Shown piece by piece: positions 45,483 to 56,775 of a stretch of 64,000 nt of DNA. The notes under the pieces are model-generated. The model worked only from the letters and a program-made list of their open reading frames with translations, had not been told where the DNA came from and did no database searches. Each line of letters starts with the position of its first letter. Positions within the stretch are counted from its first letter, which is position 1. Source of the DNA: Gnetum montanum (lineage: Eukaryota > Streptophyta > Gnetopsida > Gnetales > Gnetaceae); contig MNCI01005996.1 in the NCBI GenBank assembly GCA_015680685.1, forward strand, positions 289,527-353,526, written 5' to 3'. Position numbers and translations under genes: made by a program.

Positions 45483-46096
45483 AATGTAAATATATTCTAT
45501 GTGAGATACTACAATGATGAAAAAAAATTGATCTTTATTGTTAATCATAAATTATGTTTAGGAACAATCCATTTGATCATAAATTATATCTAGGAACAAC
45601 TGACTTGAATAAAGATATCATACAACTGTAGTTCACCACATTGCAGGTATTCACAACTAACTCTAAGTTCACAAAAACAAACTGCAAGAATTTCACTAAG
45701 GGTTAACAAAAACGTGATACTTGACATGATGGTTGGCATATATTTATAGGGATGACCATGGCCCCACTATATCATATCTATGACATTGCAAATTTAGCTA
45801 CAATATGGCGTCTGCGATATCATAGTCGTTTGCATCAAATATTTTATCATAACCTCACAATTGACTAAAAACTCATCCTTGAGTTTAAACAAAATAAGAA
45901 TAGAGTCATTACAAACTTGTGGGTTACATAGACTCGATAACATGATATATATACATGAATAACTACTATTGACTATGAATGTTGTGTCTTTATTTGAGTG
46001 GTGTTACAAAAGTATCATGCAGAACATGATTAACCCATGACAAAGTTTTATGATAAAAACAAAATAAAACAAAACAAGATCAAAGTTTGATGTAGT

Positions 46097-47626
46097 CTCT
46101 TAACCCTTGAGGTGATGGCTCCTCCATTAGCTTCTTCCATTTGTCATATGACTTTCTGAACTAGTATTTACTTAACAATGCTCTCAACTTCTTTTCTTCA
46201 GTCTTAGGACCATGCATAGTCCATGCCATCTTGACAATGTTCTCTAGTATTGGCACTTTCCAAGGACATATAATACTGCAAACTATTTTTATTTCACTTC
46301 AAAAGCCTTGGACATTTTTTATAACTCTTGATAATCTGTCATTCTTTTGACCAAGTTTATTACCACATTTTATGGTTTTGATAACTTGCCTTGACTACTT
46401 TCAGTTCAGATTCTATAATGCAAAGCTTATGTTGTGCATATTTTCTATCTGCAAACTCTTTTTCATACATGGAATACATGCTAAACAATGGATGCTCTAG
46501 TTTTATCCTTGGTCTACCTACCATTAACATGATCAAGTTAGCATATTGTAGGTTTGCTAACTCCATGTACTCTATTAAATTTTTAATTTGTAGATCTTTG
46601 TTTTGAAGCTCTGCTTAGTGGACCAAGGTGAGGCTATCTAGGATGGATTACCAATTAGGTAGTTGCTATGTGATGGAGATAATTTTGGTATTTTCCATCT
46701 AGATCTTCTTTTCATTAATTTGTTTATACATGCCCACTTGATCTTTGAAATATTTCTTAAGTCTTTCATGCTTCTTGGTCTCATTCTTTCATGCACTACT
46801 CTTAATAGATGATTTTTTCCTAACTATGTGCACTTTCTCCTTTAATAAAGTTCTATTTTCTTTGGCCAAATATTGCATGTCTAGGTTGACTTTGACAAAT
46901 TATTCCCTTAGTTGATGAATTATTTCCTCAAGCATATTCTTCTCCTTCTTCACATTTGTTAAGCCTCTTGGTAGGAAAGATGTGGTATGTCCCTATCTTG
47001 AAATAAATTTTTTCTACCAGGGAAAATCCATTGTATTCTTTTCTATCATTCCATATGTACTCTACAATCATAAGTTTCTGGCATTTGTGTCAGATCTTGT
47101 AGATATTTGAGCAATGTTGACTTTGACATTTGGTAGATTTAATACTTTAGTGATGGCTTCCACTAAGTATAACACCATAACTCCTTCAATCTTTACAGTG
47201 GCATCATCCTACTAGTTATGCCAAAATTGATATGTCTCCCCAAAATACCATTCACTATTGCTTGAAATAATAGGCAAGAAGAGTAACATTTACAATTGTT
47301 CACATACCTCTGAAGATGTGAACTCCATAAATGGCCCAAAAATGAAGTTTCACTATGAGAGTGAACATGATGAACTTTTCTTAAATGGTCTATGGATAGT
47401 CATTTGAGAGTGTGAGGTATTGCCCTTGCTCCAAAGTAGGTGGTGTTGTAGCCTTTGCTTCAATAGCCTATCCTTTTGCTAGTGTGAGCTACTAGATCAA
47501 ATTAGATTGTGCTTCTTGCTCCTGGGTTGGTGTTTGTTCTTCTCCTCATCCTCTACCTCTCTCACTAGGCCTCTTTTCTCTAGGTTGTGATGGTCCTTCT
47601 ACTTCAAATATCCATTTCATTAGCAT
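46097..47626 (-). pseudogene. ORF2, element J (decayed)
   Basis: ATG about 47626 follows GTGATTGCAA. Recognisable pieces: EWYFGETYQFWHN-like sequence near 47225-47260, YMELANLQYANLIMLMVGRP and the heptad stretch to VVKASYQ (46360-46570), and the MEEP-like tail near 46110-46125. Otherwise many stops and indels. Length about 1.5 kb, so much of the coiled coil is lost. Confidence 0.6.
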
Positions 47627-47860
47627 TTGCAATCACAAGAAATTTTAGGATTACTAAAAATTTTTGAAAAAATTTCTAACAGTTCATAACCTTCCATCAG
47701 ATTTTGGGTTGTAATTAGAAATATCATACATAGTCAATTTTATTTTAAAATTGGATTGTAGTGTTCAAAAATTCATCAAATTAGGAAAATCCCTATTTCA
47801 GAAAAAATCCTTAATTAAATAATCTCCCTAATGATCGAAAATAATTTTAACTTGAATGAC

Positions 47861-48626
47861 TGATGAAGCAGTTACTCTAATTATTAGAGCAATTATTATT
47901 GGACCAATTACTCTAATAATTAGAGCAATTATATTTGGAGTGATTACTCTAATTATTAGAGTACTTATTATTGGAGCGGTTACTCTAATAATTAGAGTGG
48001 TTATTACTGGAGCAGTTTAATTATTAGAGCGGTAATTATTAGAGTAGTTGCTCCCAAGCCTATAAATATAGTTCCCATGTGCACAATTGGGAGAAGGAAG
48101 TCTTTTAGTACTCAAGTAGGAAATTCTTGTAGTTTGTTTGAAGGTTAGAGTATTTTTCAAGTGCCCACAGTAGGAGGTCGAAGTGTGGATGGATCTTTAT
48201 TCAAGCATTGTATACCTGAACATACCTTGTGTACGGTAATAAAGATGAGCTCTTTGATTCATCCTTGAAGCACTTGAGATTTGTTTTCTTACACATTTCT
48301 TTTATTTTATTTTCTTATGCATTTATTTTATTTTATGCACTTTACATTTTTNTCAATAGTCAAGTTAAATTAGTCACTTAGCTATCTCTCTCTCCTCCCT
48401 TATTAGTAGAAGGACATAAAAACATAAAAGCTATAAAAATCATATTCCTCAAGCTTACTTAAGCATACAATCATGACATACAGGTAAGCTTGGGAAGACA
48501 ACGATCAACCAACCCATCCTTGTTGGACAAAGGCACATAGGCACTTAGTCCTTGGAATTCGATTGAATCATGTGTGAAACGCTTGTATTCATATGGTTGA
48601 GTGTAGGGGTACCTCGTTGCTCATCA
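47861..48626 (+). mobile_element. Solo LTR K with ACTCTAATTATTAGAGT-type palindrome array
   Basis: TGATGAAGCAGT ... GCTCATCA, 766 bp, TSD ATGAC at 47856-47860 and 48627-48631. U3 (47870-48050) is about eight alternating palindromic units of the form ACTCTAATTATTAGAGY, replacing the CGATATCG words of A-E. TATAAATATA at 48061-48070, AATAAAGATG near 48238. The N at 48352 is inside. Confidence 0.9.
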
Positions 48627-48631
48627 ATGAC

Positions 48632-50760
48632 CTATCACTTATTCTTAACTTATTGTTTAAAAATGTTAGAATTTTAATTGAAGAGATATTTGTAAGTTTA
48701 TTAGCTTAAATCATATTAAAATCCTATTGTTAAATAACCTGTTACTTATTGCTAATTTATTGTTTAAAAATTCTGAAAATGTTAATTGAAGAGAGATTTG
48801 TAAGCTTAGTGGCTTAAATCAAATTAATATCCTATTGTTATGCATTATAGTTTATGATACTTACTTTTAATTAATCTTTTGAGTGTTAAAGAAAATTTGA
48901 AAAATATGTAGGATTATGCACAAACATTTTTCTCCATAATTGAGATGCTTACTTCGAAAGAAAAAGTAATAAAAAATGATTTAAAGTAGGTGTTTGATGA
49001 GGAAGATATGAAGCTTGGAAAGTTCTCTGACAAAAAAATTAGATGAACTCCTCTTGCATGAAATGACAAAAATAAAAATTTTCCTAATGATATGTACATA
49101 TATATAGTATTTTATGTGTGATATTATAGATATAGTATCTTAGATGCAATATCGTAGGTGATGCAATATCTTATCTATGATATCAACTTGGAAATTTTTA
49201 AAATATTTGTGTATTTTGAGAGAAAAAATTAAAGGATTGGATAGCTTACAAGGTGATAAGCCATTCCAAAGAGTTCTTTAATCAGGGATGGTGCCTAAAA
49301 TATGGTATTTTGGTGTTGAAATAATGTTAGTTAAGGAGTTTGAGCAAGGTAGATTGACTAGAGTTTAGGGAGTGATTTGATCAAAAAATGTTAAGTTTAT
49401 GAATAAATACAGATATATAGGAAAGTGGTGATTATTGATAACGTATCTAGGAGGTACAAGATGATGTGGAGTTGGTTGTCAAGTATGAATCATACAAGTT
49501 ATAAAAACGGGTCCTTCCCAAAATAGATTTTTCCCTTAATGCACTTGTATAACCATACCTACAAGTGTCTGTGTATACTTGAGGAGTTAAATGTAAATCA
49601 TACCCATCTTCCAAAATGCGCATGTTAGTATTTCCCTAGTAAGAAAATAACACTTTGTGATACAAAACCATTAAATTATGATTATATATAACAGTGAAGT
49701 GAAAGAGTAACAATAGGAATTACAAAAAATGATATGTGTACTGCATGATTAAAGTATTCATTATCACATTTTACTAAGATTCAAACCAAGTTCATACCAC
49801 TTACCAGTGACATCACATTGTATCATTCCAAAACTTACAACCATAAGACCATCATAGCTATAGGAAATATCATTACTTGGTGATGAAGAATAAGATAGCA
49901 TTTTATTAATTAAGTAGTTTATTTTGAAGGAGACTTGGCCAGTGGATAGAGGAGTGCCTTCAAGCATGGGTAACATGTCTTTCTAGCCTCATAACTAATC
50001 TAAGTCCAAGAAACCTTTTTAGATTCTTAAGAAGTAACTTACCTTCAAGCATGGGCAACATGTCTTTTGAGTGGTACCCCCATGAATTTTTATTATGTGA
50101 ATTTATTATGTAACACTATGTCAACCTTACTAAAGGACTACCTTCAAACATGGATAGCATGTCTTTCTAGTGACATGACAAGAAATCATTTATTTTATAT
50201 ATGTTTCCATTTTGTGTTGGAACACAAGTAAATGATACAACTTGACAATGTAATAAGACTCATAGTAGAAGCTTTAAATCTCTTTAATTTCATACCCTTT
50301 TTATTCCCATTTGGTTCTTTACCTTTTCATTAAGGCATAATGATCACTGGTTTATTTTAGTTTATTTATGATGAAAATTTCATTATGTTCATGGTAAGAA
50401 CCTCTTATTATTGGAAATGAGTGTATGGATGATGTGGTCTTATTGTATATATAATTTGTCCTTCAATGATTTGATAACATAGTGTAAAATTATTACTATT
50501 CAACTACATCTTGCTTATTACCTAATACTTTACTAGAAAACTAACAAAATTTTGTACTTAAAAAATGAAAAAATTGTATAAAGAATCAAAGATTTACAAA
50601 AAAGAGAAAAATGTATAAAGAACTGAAAAGATATTAAAGAATTAGAAAAAATGGTAAGAATTGTGAAAATATCAAAGAATAGTAAAGATATTAAAGAATT
50701 TAGAAAATATAAGAATTTAGAAAAATAGTAAGAAATTAAGAAAAATATAGAAAAAATTGT
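48632..50760 (-). other. Spacer of element J
   Basis: Matches the D spacer in order, strongly decayed: GGGTCCTTCCCAAAATAGAT at 49500-49520 versus D 41628, the TACAAGTGTCTGTG block at 49560, GTGACATCACATTGTATCAT at 49806-49825 versus D 41960, and an A-rich tract 50540-50760 next to integrase. CTTCAAGCATGGG...ATGTCTTT repeats three times (49948-49980, 50042-50070, 50132-50168). Confidence 0.55.
49110..49190 (-). promoter_or_regulatory. Internal palindrome/TATA module in the J spacer
   Basis: Minus strand: GATATCATAGATAAGATATTG..., CCTACGATATTGCATC, then ACTATATATA. Decayed CGATATCG-type array upstream of a TATA-like site, on the ORF2 side of integrase, as in A and B. Confidence 0.35.
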
Positions 50761-50778
50761 AAAAAAATCTTACAATGC

Positions 50779-51858
50779 CTAAGGATTAGAAGTGACTCCA
50801 ATATGACTATTATTTAAGGAGGAAATACAAAAAATTGAATGAGAGGTGGTTTGGATAGGATTCATGGTAGAGTCCCCTAATGGTGGAAAGTCATGAAATG
50901 GCTTGACATGTTGAATATTGATAGGAATCAATTTTTGTAGATTAGTTGGATCATATATTTTCATGACGTTGGACTTGTTCATAGCATGGATTATGTAGAG
51001 TGCTTCCAATAAAGTTGAAACTTTTTGAGTCACATAGTTCAGGTTATAGTGAAGGACTCTATCTTCAAGTTTGATAGAAACTTACCTAATCCTATTGTCA
51101 TGTAAGCATTTATAGTATTTCATATGAATTTCATTGCTCATTTGGGCCACTAATTCATTTTTGTCTAATAGACTAAGATTCATTAATTGCTCCTTCTGGG
51201 AAAAGTCTACATTTAAGTCAATGCAAAAGTTGTGGTTAGGGTATTGATTTCATCTTGAATTGGTAGGGTAGATAATTTACCATAGACAAGTTCATATGAA
51301 GAGCACCCTATAGGAAGTTTCCATGTTGATTGATATGTCCATAGAGAATCATTAAGTTTAGAGCCTAGTCCTTCTTATACCTACTAATAGTTTTAGCTAG
51401 TATGCATGTAATTTCCTTGTTAGTAACTTTGGCTAGGCCCTTTGCTTGGAAGTGATATGGTGTAGTGAATTTATGATTAACATCAAGGTATTGCATTAGC
51501 TTCTTAAATGTAGTACCAATGAAGTGGATCCCATTATCTAAGATTAATATTCTAGGTATTCCAAACAAATTTGCCACATGTTATTAAAAAAAGGTTATAG
51601 TTGTTACTGTTGTAAAATCCTTAACTACAATTGCTTCTACCTACTTAGTACAATAGTCAATTATTATGATTATATAGCACTTTCTAGTTGACATCAATGT
51701 GATGAGTTCCATAAAATCAATGTTCCGTATATCAAATGGATTTAATGGTTGTATCCATTGTTGTGGCCCTTCATGGCTTGCTGTTAGTTCTATGTAGGGA
51801 AACTTCTTGTAAGCTCTTTTTCATCCCTACAAGTAGTCAATTTGCACGTTTAGGAAGC
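50779..51858 (-). pseudogene. Integrase, element J (Ty3/gypsy)
   Basis: Minus-strand translation gives KRAYKKFPYIEL, then NIDFMELITLMSTRKCYIII with the first catalytic Asp, GIPRILILDNGIHFIGTTF with the second Asp, and TPYHFQAKGLAKVTNKEI with K where the third catalytic residue Glu is expected (35 residues after the second Asp). The C-terminal region (50779-51360) includes NLQKLIPINIQHVKPF. Stops near 51600 and elsewhere. Integrase would insert the cDNA with 5-base duplication, consistent with the TSDs seen. Its position just before the spacer and ORF2 fixes the ancestral gene order. Confidence 0.75.
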
Positions 51859-52398
51859 TAGAGAGATATCTTTACTACAAGATGCAAAAAATAAAAGAAA
51901 CATGAGGATGTTCCAAGTTCCTAGGAGACATTTAACTAGAAGAGAAGGCATTTTCAACCCTATGTTTGGGATAAATATAGAGATTAAATTGCTTGTTGAG
52001 CATGCATGAAAAATGGAAAAAAGAGATGAGATAGAGAGATTGCAAGAGAGGGTATGTGTCTCTATAGTCAAGTATGTGTAATCTTGACCATAACTCTCTG
52101 TATATGCATTTGATCTTAGATCTATATGTGCATAGATTTGGATTGATTAAGCCTTGTGTTGAGGTTGATCACTATGTAATTGTAGAGCCTCATGCTCTAT
52201 AATAGTGTTGAGTATGTCAGAATTGAATGTGATTCAAGTTGTGATTTTGTTGTAATTGTAATCTTCTTGATTTAATTGAACATAGCTAGTTTTTTTGACT
52301 TTTCTTGTAATTAAGTTATCTTGTATATTTTTTTTCTATTTTTATATTTAGGGTATTTGAAGGGTTAAAGAAAATTAGTTTGACCATGATCCAATGAT
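51859..52398 (+). repeat. Probable 5' LTR of gypsy remnant L (start undefined)
   Basis: Lies immediately before an initiator-Met primer site. T-rich, no paired LTR found in the window, so limits are uncertain. Confidence 0.3.
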
Positions 52399-52411
52399 TG
52401 GTATCAAAGCC
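52399..52411 (+). promoter_or_regulatory. Primer binding site, initiator tRNA-Met type
   Basis: TTGGTATCAAAGC, one difference from the common TGGTATCAGAGC complementary to initiator tRNA-Met. Different primer class from element B. Confidence 0.65.
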
Positions 52412-52459
52412 ATAGGGTTTATTGTTGGAATTTTGCTATGTATATTTTTATCTATTTTA

Positions 52460-53640
52460 GATGGCCCCTAAGAAAAAATTATTCAAGCCTTGAATTGAGA
52501 CATGGAGAGCATGAAAATTGTCTTTTAGTTGATGATGGATTGATTAGATAAGATTACTAACAAGGTAGATTAGAATGCAGGTTTGAGTTGTATTTAGCCA
52601 CGCAGTGATGATGCATAATCTTACTTCAATGATGATGATGAAGTTTCTTAGCTTGGTGGAAGGAGGTCCAATGAGGATGAAAAAACCTTTAGCTATGGAA
52701 TTATGAGAACCCGTTAGCCTAAGTTTCTAATGGAAGGAAATCCAAATTCTTATGCTAGAGCTCCAAGAGTTCCATCTTCAACATTGACTTCTTCTCATGA
52801 AAAGCTTGATGGTGAAGATGATGCAAGACTAGTTAGAGCATTTATAAATGCTACAAGACTTCTGTATGTGGAGTTAAAAATTTTCAACAATGTAGATGGC
52901 ACCAATGCTTTTGTAAGTTGGTTGAAGGTGCTTGACAAGCATTTTAAGTTAGAAGAGGTACCAAATTAATTGTGAGTATCAATTGTAGAATCCAGATTAG
53001 AAGGTATGATATCAACTTGGTGGAAAAAATCCCAAAGTTATTAGAGGAAAACTGATCAACCTAGTAGGGATTAGTCCTTGATGAAATACATGTTGAATAG
53101 AAATTTGAAATCTTGGTAGAGATAAGAGATAATCATGGAAATTCCTTAGACACGAAGATAAAGATATGAAGGAATTTTACATTAAATTTTGGGATCTATT
53201 CCATTTTGCTAAGGTAAGCTGGAAGGAGTACGAATAGGCTTCAATATTTTTGGGAGATTTCAAGATGAATTACTAGTAAGAGTTGTCATTCTATAAGCCT
53301 CAAAACCTTGATGAGGCTTATGATTTAGCACTCAAGGTAGAGAAGAAACTTAGTGGATTTGGGAATATGGGAAAAGGACAAGGGATCCAAATCTGAAAAG
53401 GAATCCAAGTCTAAATCTAAAGACAAGAAGGGTACCCATCAAAAGAAGCATGAAAAGGTGATGAGAAGGGAAAATCCAAAAAGGACCAGAGTAAAGGAGG
53501 CAAGGGTCAAGGTAGAAACTCATCCAAGATTCAATGCTTCAAAGGACACAAGCAATGGAAATGTCCACTTCATAAGGTAGCTAAGGGTAAGGACGTACAA
53601 ACCATGAAGGAAAAGGAGACATTAGCTTAAGCTTTTCAGA
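52460..53640 (+). pseudogene. Gag, gypsy remnant L
   Basis: Starts at ATGGCCCCTAAG (MAPKKK). Capsid region FVSWLKVLDKHFKLEEV, then SRLEGMISTWWKK (WW motif), a K/S/E-rich basic stretch (53380-53500) and a decayed zinc knuckle QCFKGHKQWKCP (about 53535-53570). Multiple stops. Typical Ty3/gypsy Gag arrangement, different from the A-E family. Confidence 0.65.
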
Positions 53641-53785
53641 AAGGTAATCCTAATGCTCCCAAAATTGAGAAAGTTTCATAATTAAAGTTTTTTGCATGTA
53701 TGAGAAATGTGAAAAGAGGAGACCACCCAACAAGGAAGTTTTTATTTTAGACTGGGCCTAGATGTTTGCTTAGTGAGGAATAGAT

Positions 53786-54026
53786 TCATGTTTTTATTGA
53801 TGGGGGAGCCAAGAAAAATATTATTTCTTCTACGACAATTGCTCGATTGGGTTTAGTGAAAATTTCTCATCCTAAACCCTACAAGATTCATTGGTTGCTA
53901 AGAGATTACTCTTAAGAGGTAAAAGAGCAATGTGCTTTGAAATTTAAAATTGGGAGTTTTCATGATGTTGTGAAATGTGATGTACTACTAATTAATTATG
54001 TTGATGTGATTCTGGAAAGGCCTTAG
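53786..54026 (+). pseudogene. Retropepsin, gypsy remnant L
   Basis: VFIDGGAKKNIISSTTIARL with D at 53799 in the DGG active-site loop, then FKIGSFHDVVKCDVL and VDVILERP followed by TAG where W is usual (VILGRPW). Characteristic Ty3/gypsy protease layout. RT and integrase of this element are absent. Confidence 0.7.
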
Positions 54027-54379
54027 AATTTAATAATAGTGCTTAGTTTGATGAATCAAGAAATGTATGGAGTGTAGGAAGACCTAATGAAATCCATAAG
54101 CTAATTCCTATGACAGTTGAATATGTGAGGTAGCAAAGCTTACTTAATGCTTCCTTAATGCTAGGCATATCATGTATAGAATCAAAGAATTTTGGTAGTA
54201 GAAGAGACCATTAATGTTAAATTGATGATGAGAAAATTCCTTTTGTATATGTAGGAAGAAGAAAATTTGGTGTGAACACCTTGTACTCCATCACCAGTTG
54301 AAGTTGAAAATCATCCACAAAAAAGGGAATCTAATGAGGATTTAAAAAAATATGATAGAGTGGTAGTATAGGTTCCTAA

Positions 54380-55620
54380 AATGCCATGAGTGACTATAGC
54401 ACTTTTAGAAAGTAACATCATTAGAAACCCACATGATAGAATCAACACTAGAAAAGGCACAAGTGAATTTTGTGTTTATGTAGCCTATGTATCACATATT
54501 GAATTAAGGAGCTTCAAGGAAGTTGAAGAAGATGGACATTTTATATTGGTTGTGCAAGATGAGATAAATCAAATTAAAAGAAATTATGGTTAGAAATTGG
54601 TTTCCAAACCAAATGGCAAACTTATCATTGATATTAAATGATTCTTTAAGAACAAAACTAATGATAAGAAAATCATCATCAGGAACATGGTAAGACTTGT
54701 AGCTAAGGTTACAATTAATAAGAAGGGGCTGACTTTGATGAAGCATTCACTTCAATAGCACAAATGAAGTTCATTTGCTTGGTCATGGGGCTAGCATGCT
54801 TCAAGGGATTCACTCTTTATCAAATTAATGTAAAAAAATATCTTTCTAAATGGAATATTTTAAGAATAAGTTTATATCAAATAATATAAATGGTTTTTTA
54901 TTCTTACCTTCTTGATTATATTTATAAATTGAAAAAGGCCTTATATTGACTTAAACAAGCTTCTCATGCTTAGTATGAAAGATTATCTAAGTTTGTTATT
55001 GATAATAGGTTTATTAGAGGTAATTTTAGTCCTACTATATTTATCAAAACTTATGATACTGATATACTAGTGGTACAAGTTTATGCGGATGATACTATTT
55101 TTGATGTTACTAATAAAGATATTAACAATAAGTTTGCCAAGATGATGCAAGATGAATTTCAAATGGGCATGATGGGGGAAATGAACAATTAACTTAGGCT
55201 ACAAGTGAAACAAAGAAAGGAATTTTCATTTTCTAATCCAAATATATCAAGAATCTCTATGGGCTTGAAAATGTAAAATGTAAACCTACATCAATGGCCC
55301 CTAGAACAAAACTTAATGAAGATCCTTAAGGGAAAGATGTAAATAAAAAGATGTATAGAGGTATGATAGGTAGTTAATTATATTTAACTACTAGTAGACT
55401 AGATATTATGTTAAGTGTTGGAATATGTGCTTGATTTTAGTCAAATCCCAAAGAATAATATCCTTGTGTTTTTAAAAGAATTGTTCACTATTTAAAATGT
55501 ACTGCACATTGGAATCTTTGGTATTCTAAGAGCCTCAATCTTGATCTTGTTGGATATTATGATACAAATTATGTAGGCTGTAAAATGGATAGGAAGTCAA
55601 CTAGTAAATGCTACTATTTT
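54380..55620 (+). pseudogene. Ty1/copia reverse transcriptase-RNase H remnant
   Basis: FKEVEEDGHFILVVQDEINQ and KNKTNDKKIIIRNMVRLVAK correspond to the copia RT start. LKKALYGLKQASHAWYERLS then VQVYADDTIFDVTNKDI give the finger/palm with YADD at 55082-55093, and MGEMN continues. RNase H follows: MYRGMIGS, LDIMLSVG, VHYLKCTAHWNLWYSKS, DRKSTSKCYYF. Breaks throughout. The end at about 55620 runs into a SINE. The gypsy-to-copia change occurs at about 54200-54380. Confidence 0.8.
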
Positions 55621-55649
55621 CTCGAACCTTTTTTAGTAGTAAAATTAAC

Positions 55650-55775
55650 TAACAATGAGGTGTTAACCTAGTGGTATAGGTCTTGGCCTAGTAATCCTAG
55701 GTCACAAGTTCAATTCCACTAGGTAGCACTAAGTTATAAACTTATATAAATCTTAGGATGTACCTATGTTTCACA
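55650..55775 (+). repeat. tRNA-derived SINE
   Basis: A-box-like TGTTAACCTAGTGGTATAGG (55661-55680) and B-box-like AAGTTCAATTCC (55707-55718), spacing as in tRNA promoters, followed by an unrelated tail. Confidence 0.55.
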
Positions 55776-55936
55776 TGTTTCAGGTTCCAACATCACTTAT
55801 TAAGATTAACTAAGGTAATTAATAGTATATTATCATGATTTTTTATCCTATTTATATAGGTCAATCATTAAGATATGTCATTGCTTTAACCTATATTTCT
55901 GCCATGCTACCAATTTGGCATGTGTCTTGACATACA

Positions 55937-56003
55937 TCTTGAGTTCAAACTTATGACTTGCAAATTACAAGTTGCATGCTCTAACCAAGTGAGCTATCTC
56001 ACT
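55937..56003 (-). repeat. tRNA-Thr(UGU)-like sequence
   Basis: Minus strand: AGATAGCTCACTTGGTTAGAGC, anticodon stem-loop with TGT in CTTGTAA, and AGTTTGAACTC T-loop. Acceptor stem does not pair well, so this is a tRNA relic or SINE head and not a functional tRNA. Confidence 0.45.
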
Positions 56004-56119
56004 AACATAATTCATAATATGAAACTAAAGTTAAATTTTTACTTATATCCATAGGGGCCTCTTGGATCTATCAAGCTACACTAGTTTTAGAATTCCTTTT
56101 ACAATTTTTTATTATACAT

Positions 56120-56205
56120 AACTTAGCATTGCCTAATAGAATTGAATTTGTGACCTAGATTTTCTATACCAAGACTCTTACCACTAAGCTAACACCTAAG
56201 TGTAT
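56120..56205 (-). repeat. tRNA-derived SINE
   Basis: Minus strand GTGTTAGCTTAGTGGTAAGAG (A box) and CACAAATTCAATTC (B box). Same family as 55650-55775 and 19885-19970. Confidence 0.5.
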
Positions 56206-56604
56206 GTATCCTTTATACATATAGCCAACATGAATTTTCATAGCCAATAATATAATTATTTATTATATTCATACATTCACAAACTAATATAACTATTTTT
56301 GCTAAATATAATTTTTATTAATCATGGGTTTGTACTAGGAGGATGATGCAAAAAATCTCTCAAGATTATTTAATAGAACAAAAAATTCTTGATTCTTTAA
56401 GGCTTGTTAGTAAATGGAAAGATGAGATTTTGATAATTTCTATGTGAAGAAAGTAGAAAAGAAATTTAATAGAAGTCATTTCCTCTAAATCAAAAAAATC
56501 TTGTTGATCCTAATCATACTACATAGGAGAAGTAAAATGATTATAGATATTTTTTGTTAGTTTTCTTATTTTAATGTATTTATTTTAAAATAGGCTAGGG
56601 ACCA

Positions 56605-56775
56605 CCACTAATGATAAGGTGCTTGTTTCTAAAGTTGTAAGACCTAGGTTTGAGCCTGGGTGTAACCACTCTAAAGAGGTTAGGCTTTTGCTCATCTATT
56701 GATCCTCTTGGAATCCCCCCTTGGTGGGATGAGCATCAAGTCTCTAGGTGATGCTCCTTTGTTTTGAAACATGCT
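56605..56775 (+). repeat. tRNA-derived SINE, second type
   Basis: B-box region GGTTTGAGCCTGGG at 56647-56660 after a weak A box. The tail CTCTTGGAATCCCCCCTTGG...GATGCTCC ends near 56775. The tail differs from the other SINEs. Confidence 0.4.

Larger units (their letters stand above)
38620..45849 (-). repeat. 3' LTR of element J, split by D
   Basis: Right part 45483-45849 has the LTR start (minus TGATAAAATATTTGATGC), decayed GATATC words, TATTTATA-like 45741-45750 and the R region. Left part to 39058 has the CTTGGTAA-type repeats (38870-38970) and GTCTTCCCAT block (about 38650). D and its TSD AATGT separate them. Left edge uncertain by tens of bases. Confidence 0.55.
38620..51858 (-). mobile_element. 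Element J: old element with integrase and ORF2, interrupted by D and K
   Basis: Minus-strand order from the right: integrase (50779-51858), A-rich tract and spacer (47627-50760, with solo LTR K inside), ORF2 (46097-47626), decayed PPT (about 45852-45868), LTR (to about 38620, with D inside). The upstream pol parts, gag and 5' LTR are missing; the right edge abuts element L. Heavily mutated. It shows pol upstream of the same spacer and ORF2 found in A-D. Confidence 0.7.

Noticed and set aside
51850-52071. Hydrophobic minus-strand frame next to the J integrase, a candidate envelope or membrane protein
   Set aside because: Lies at the J/L junction, has no conserved counterpart in other copies and falls in AT-rich sequence.
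55937-56003. Functional tRNA-Thr gene
   Set aside because: Acceptor stem does not pair and the sequence sits in a SINE cluster; kept as a tRNA-like repeat.
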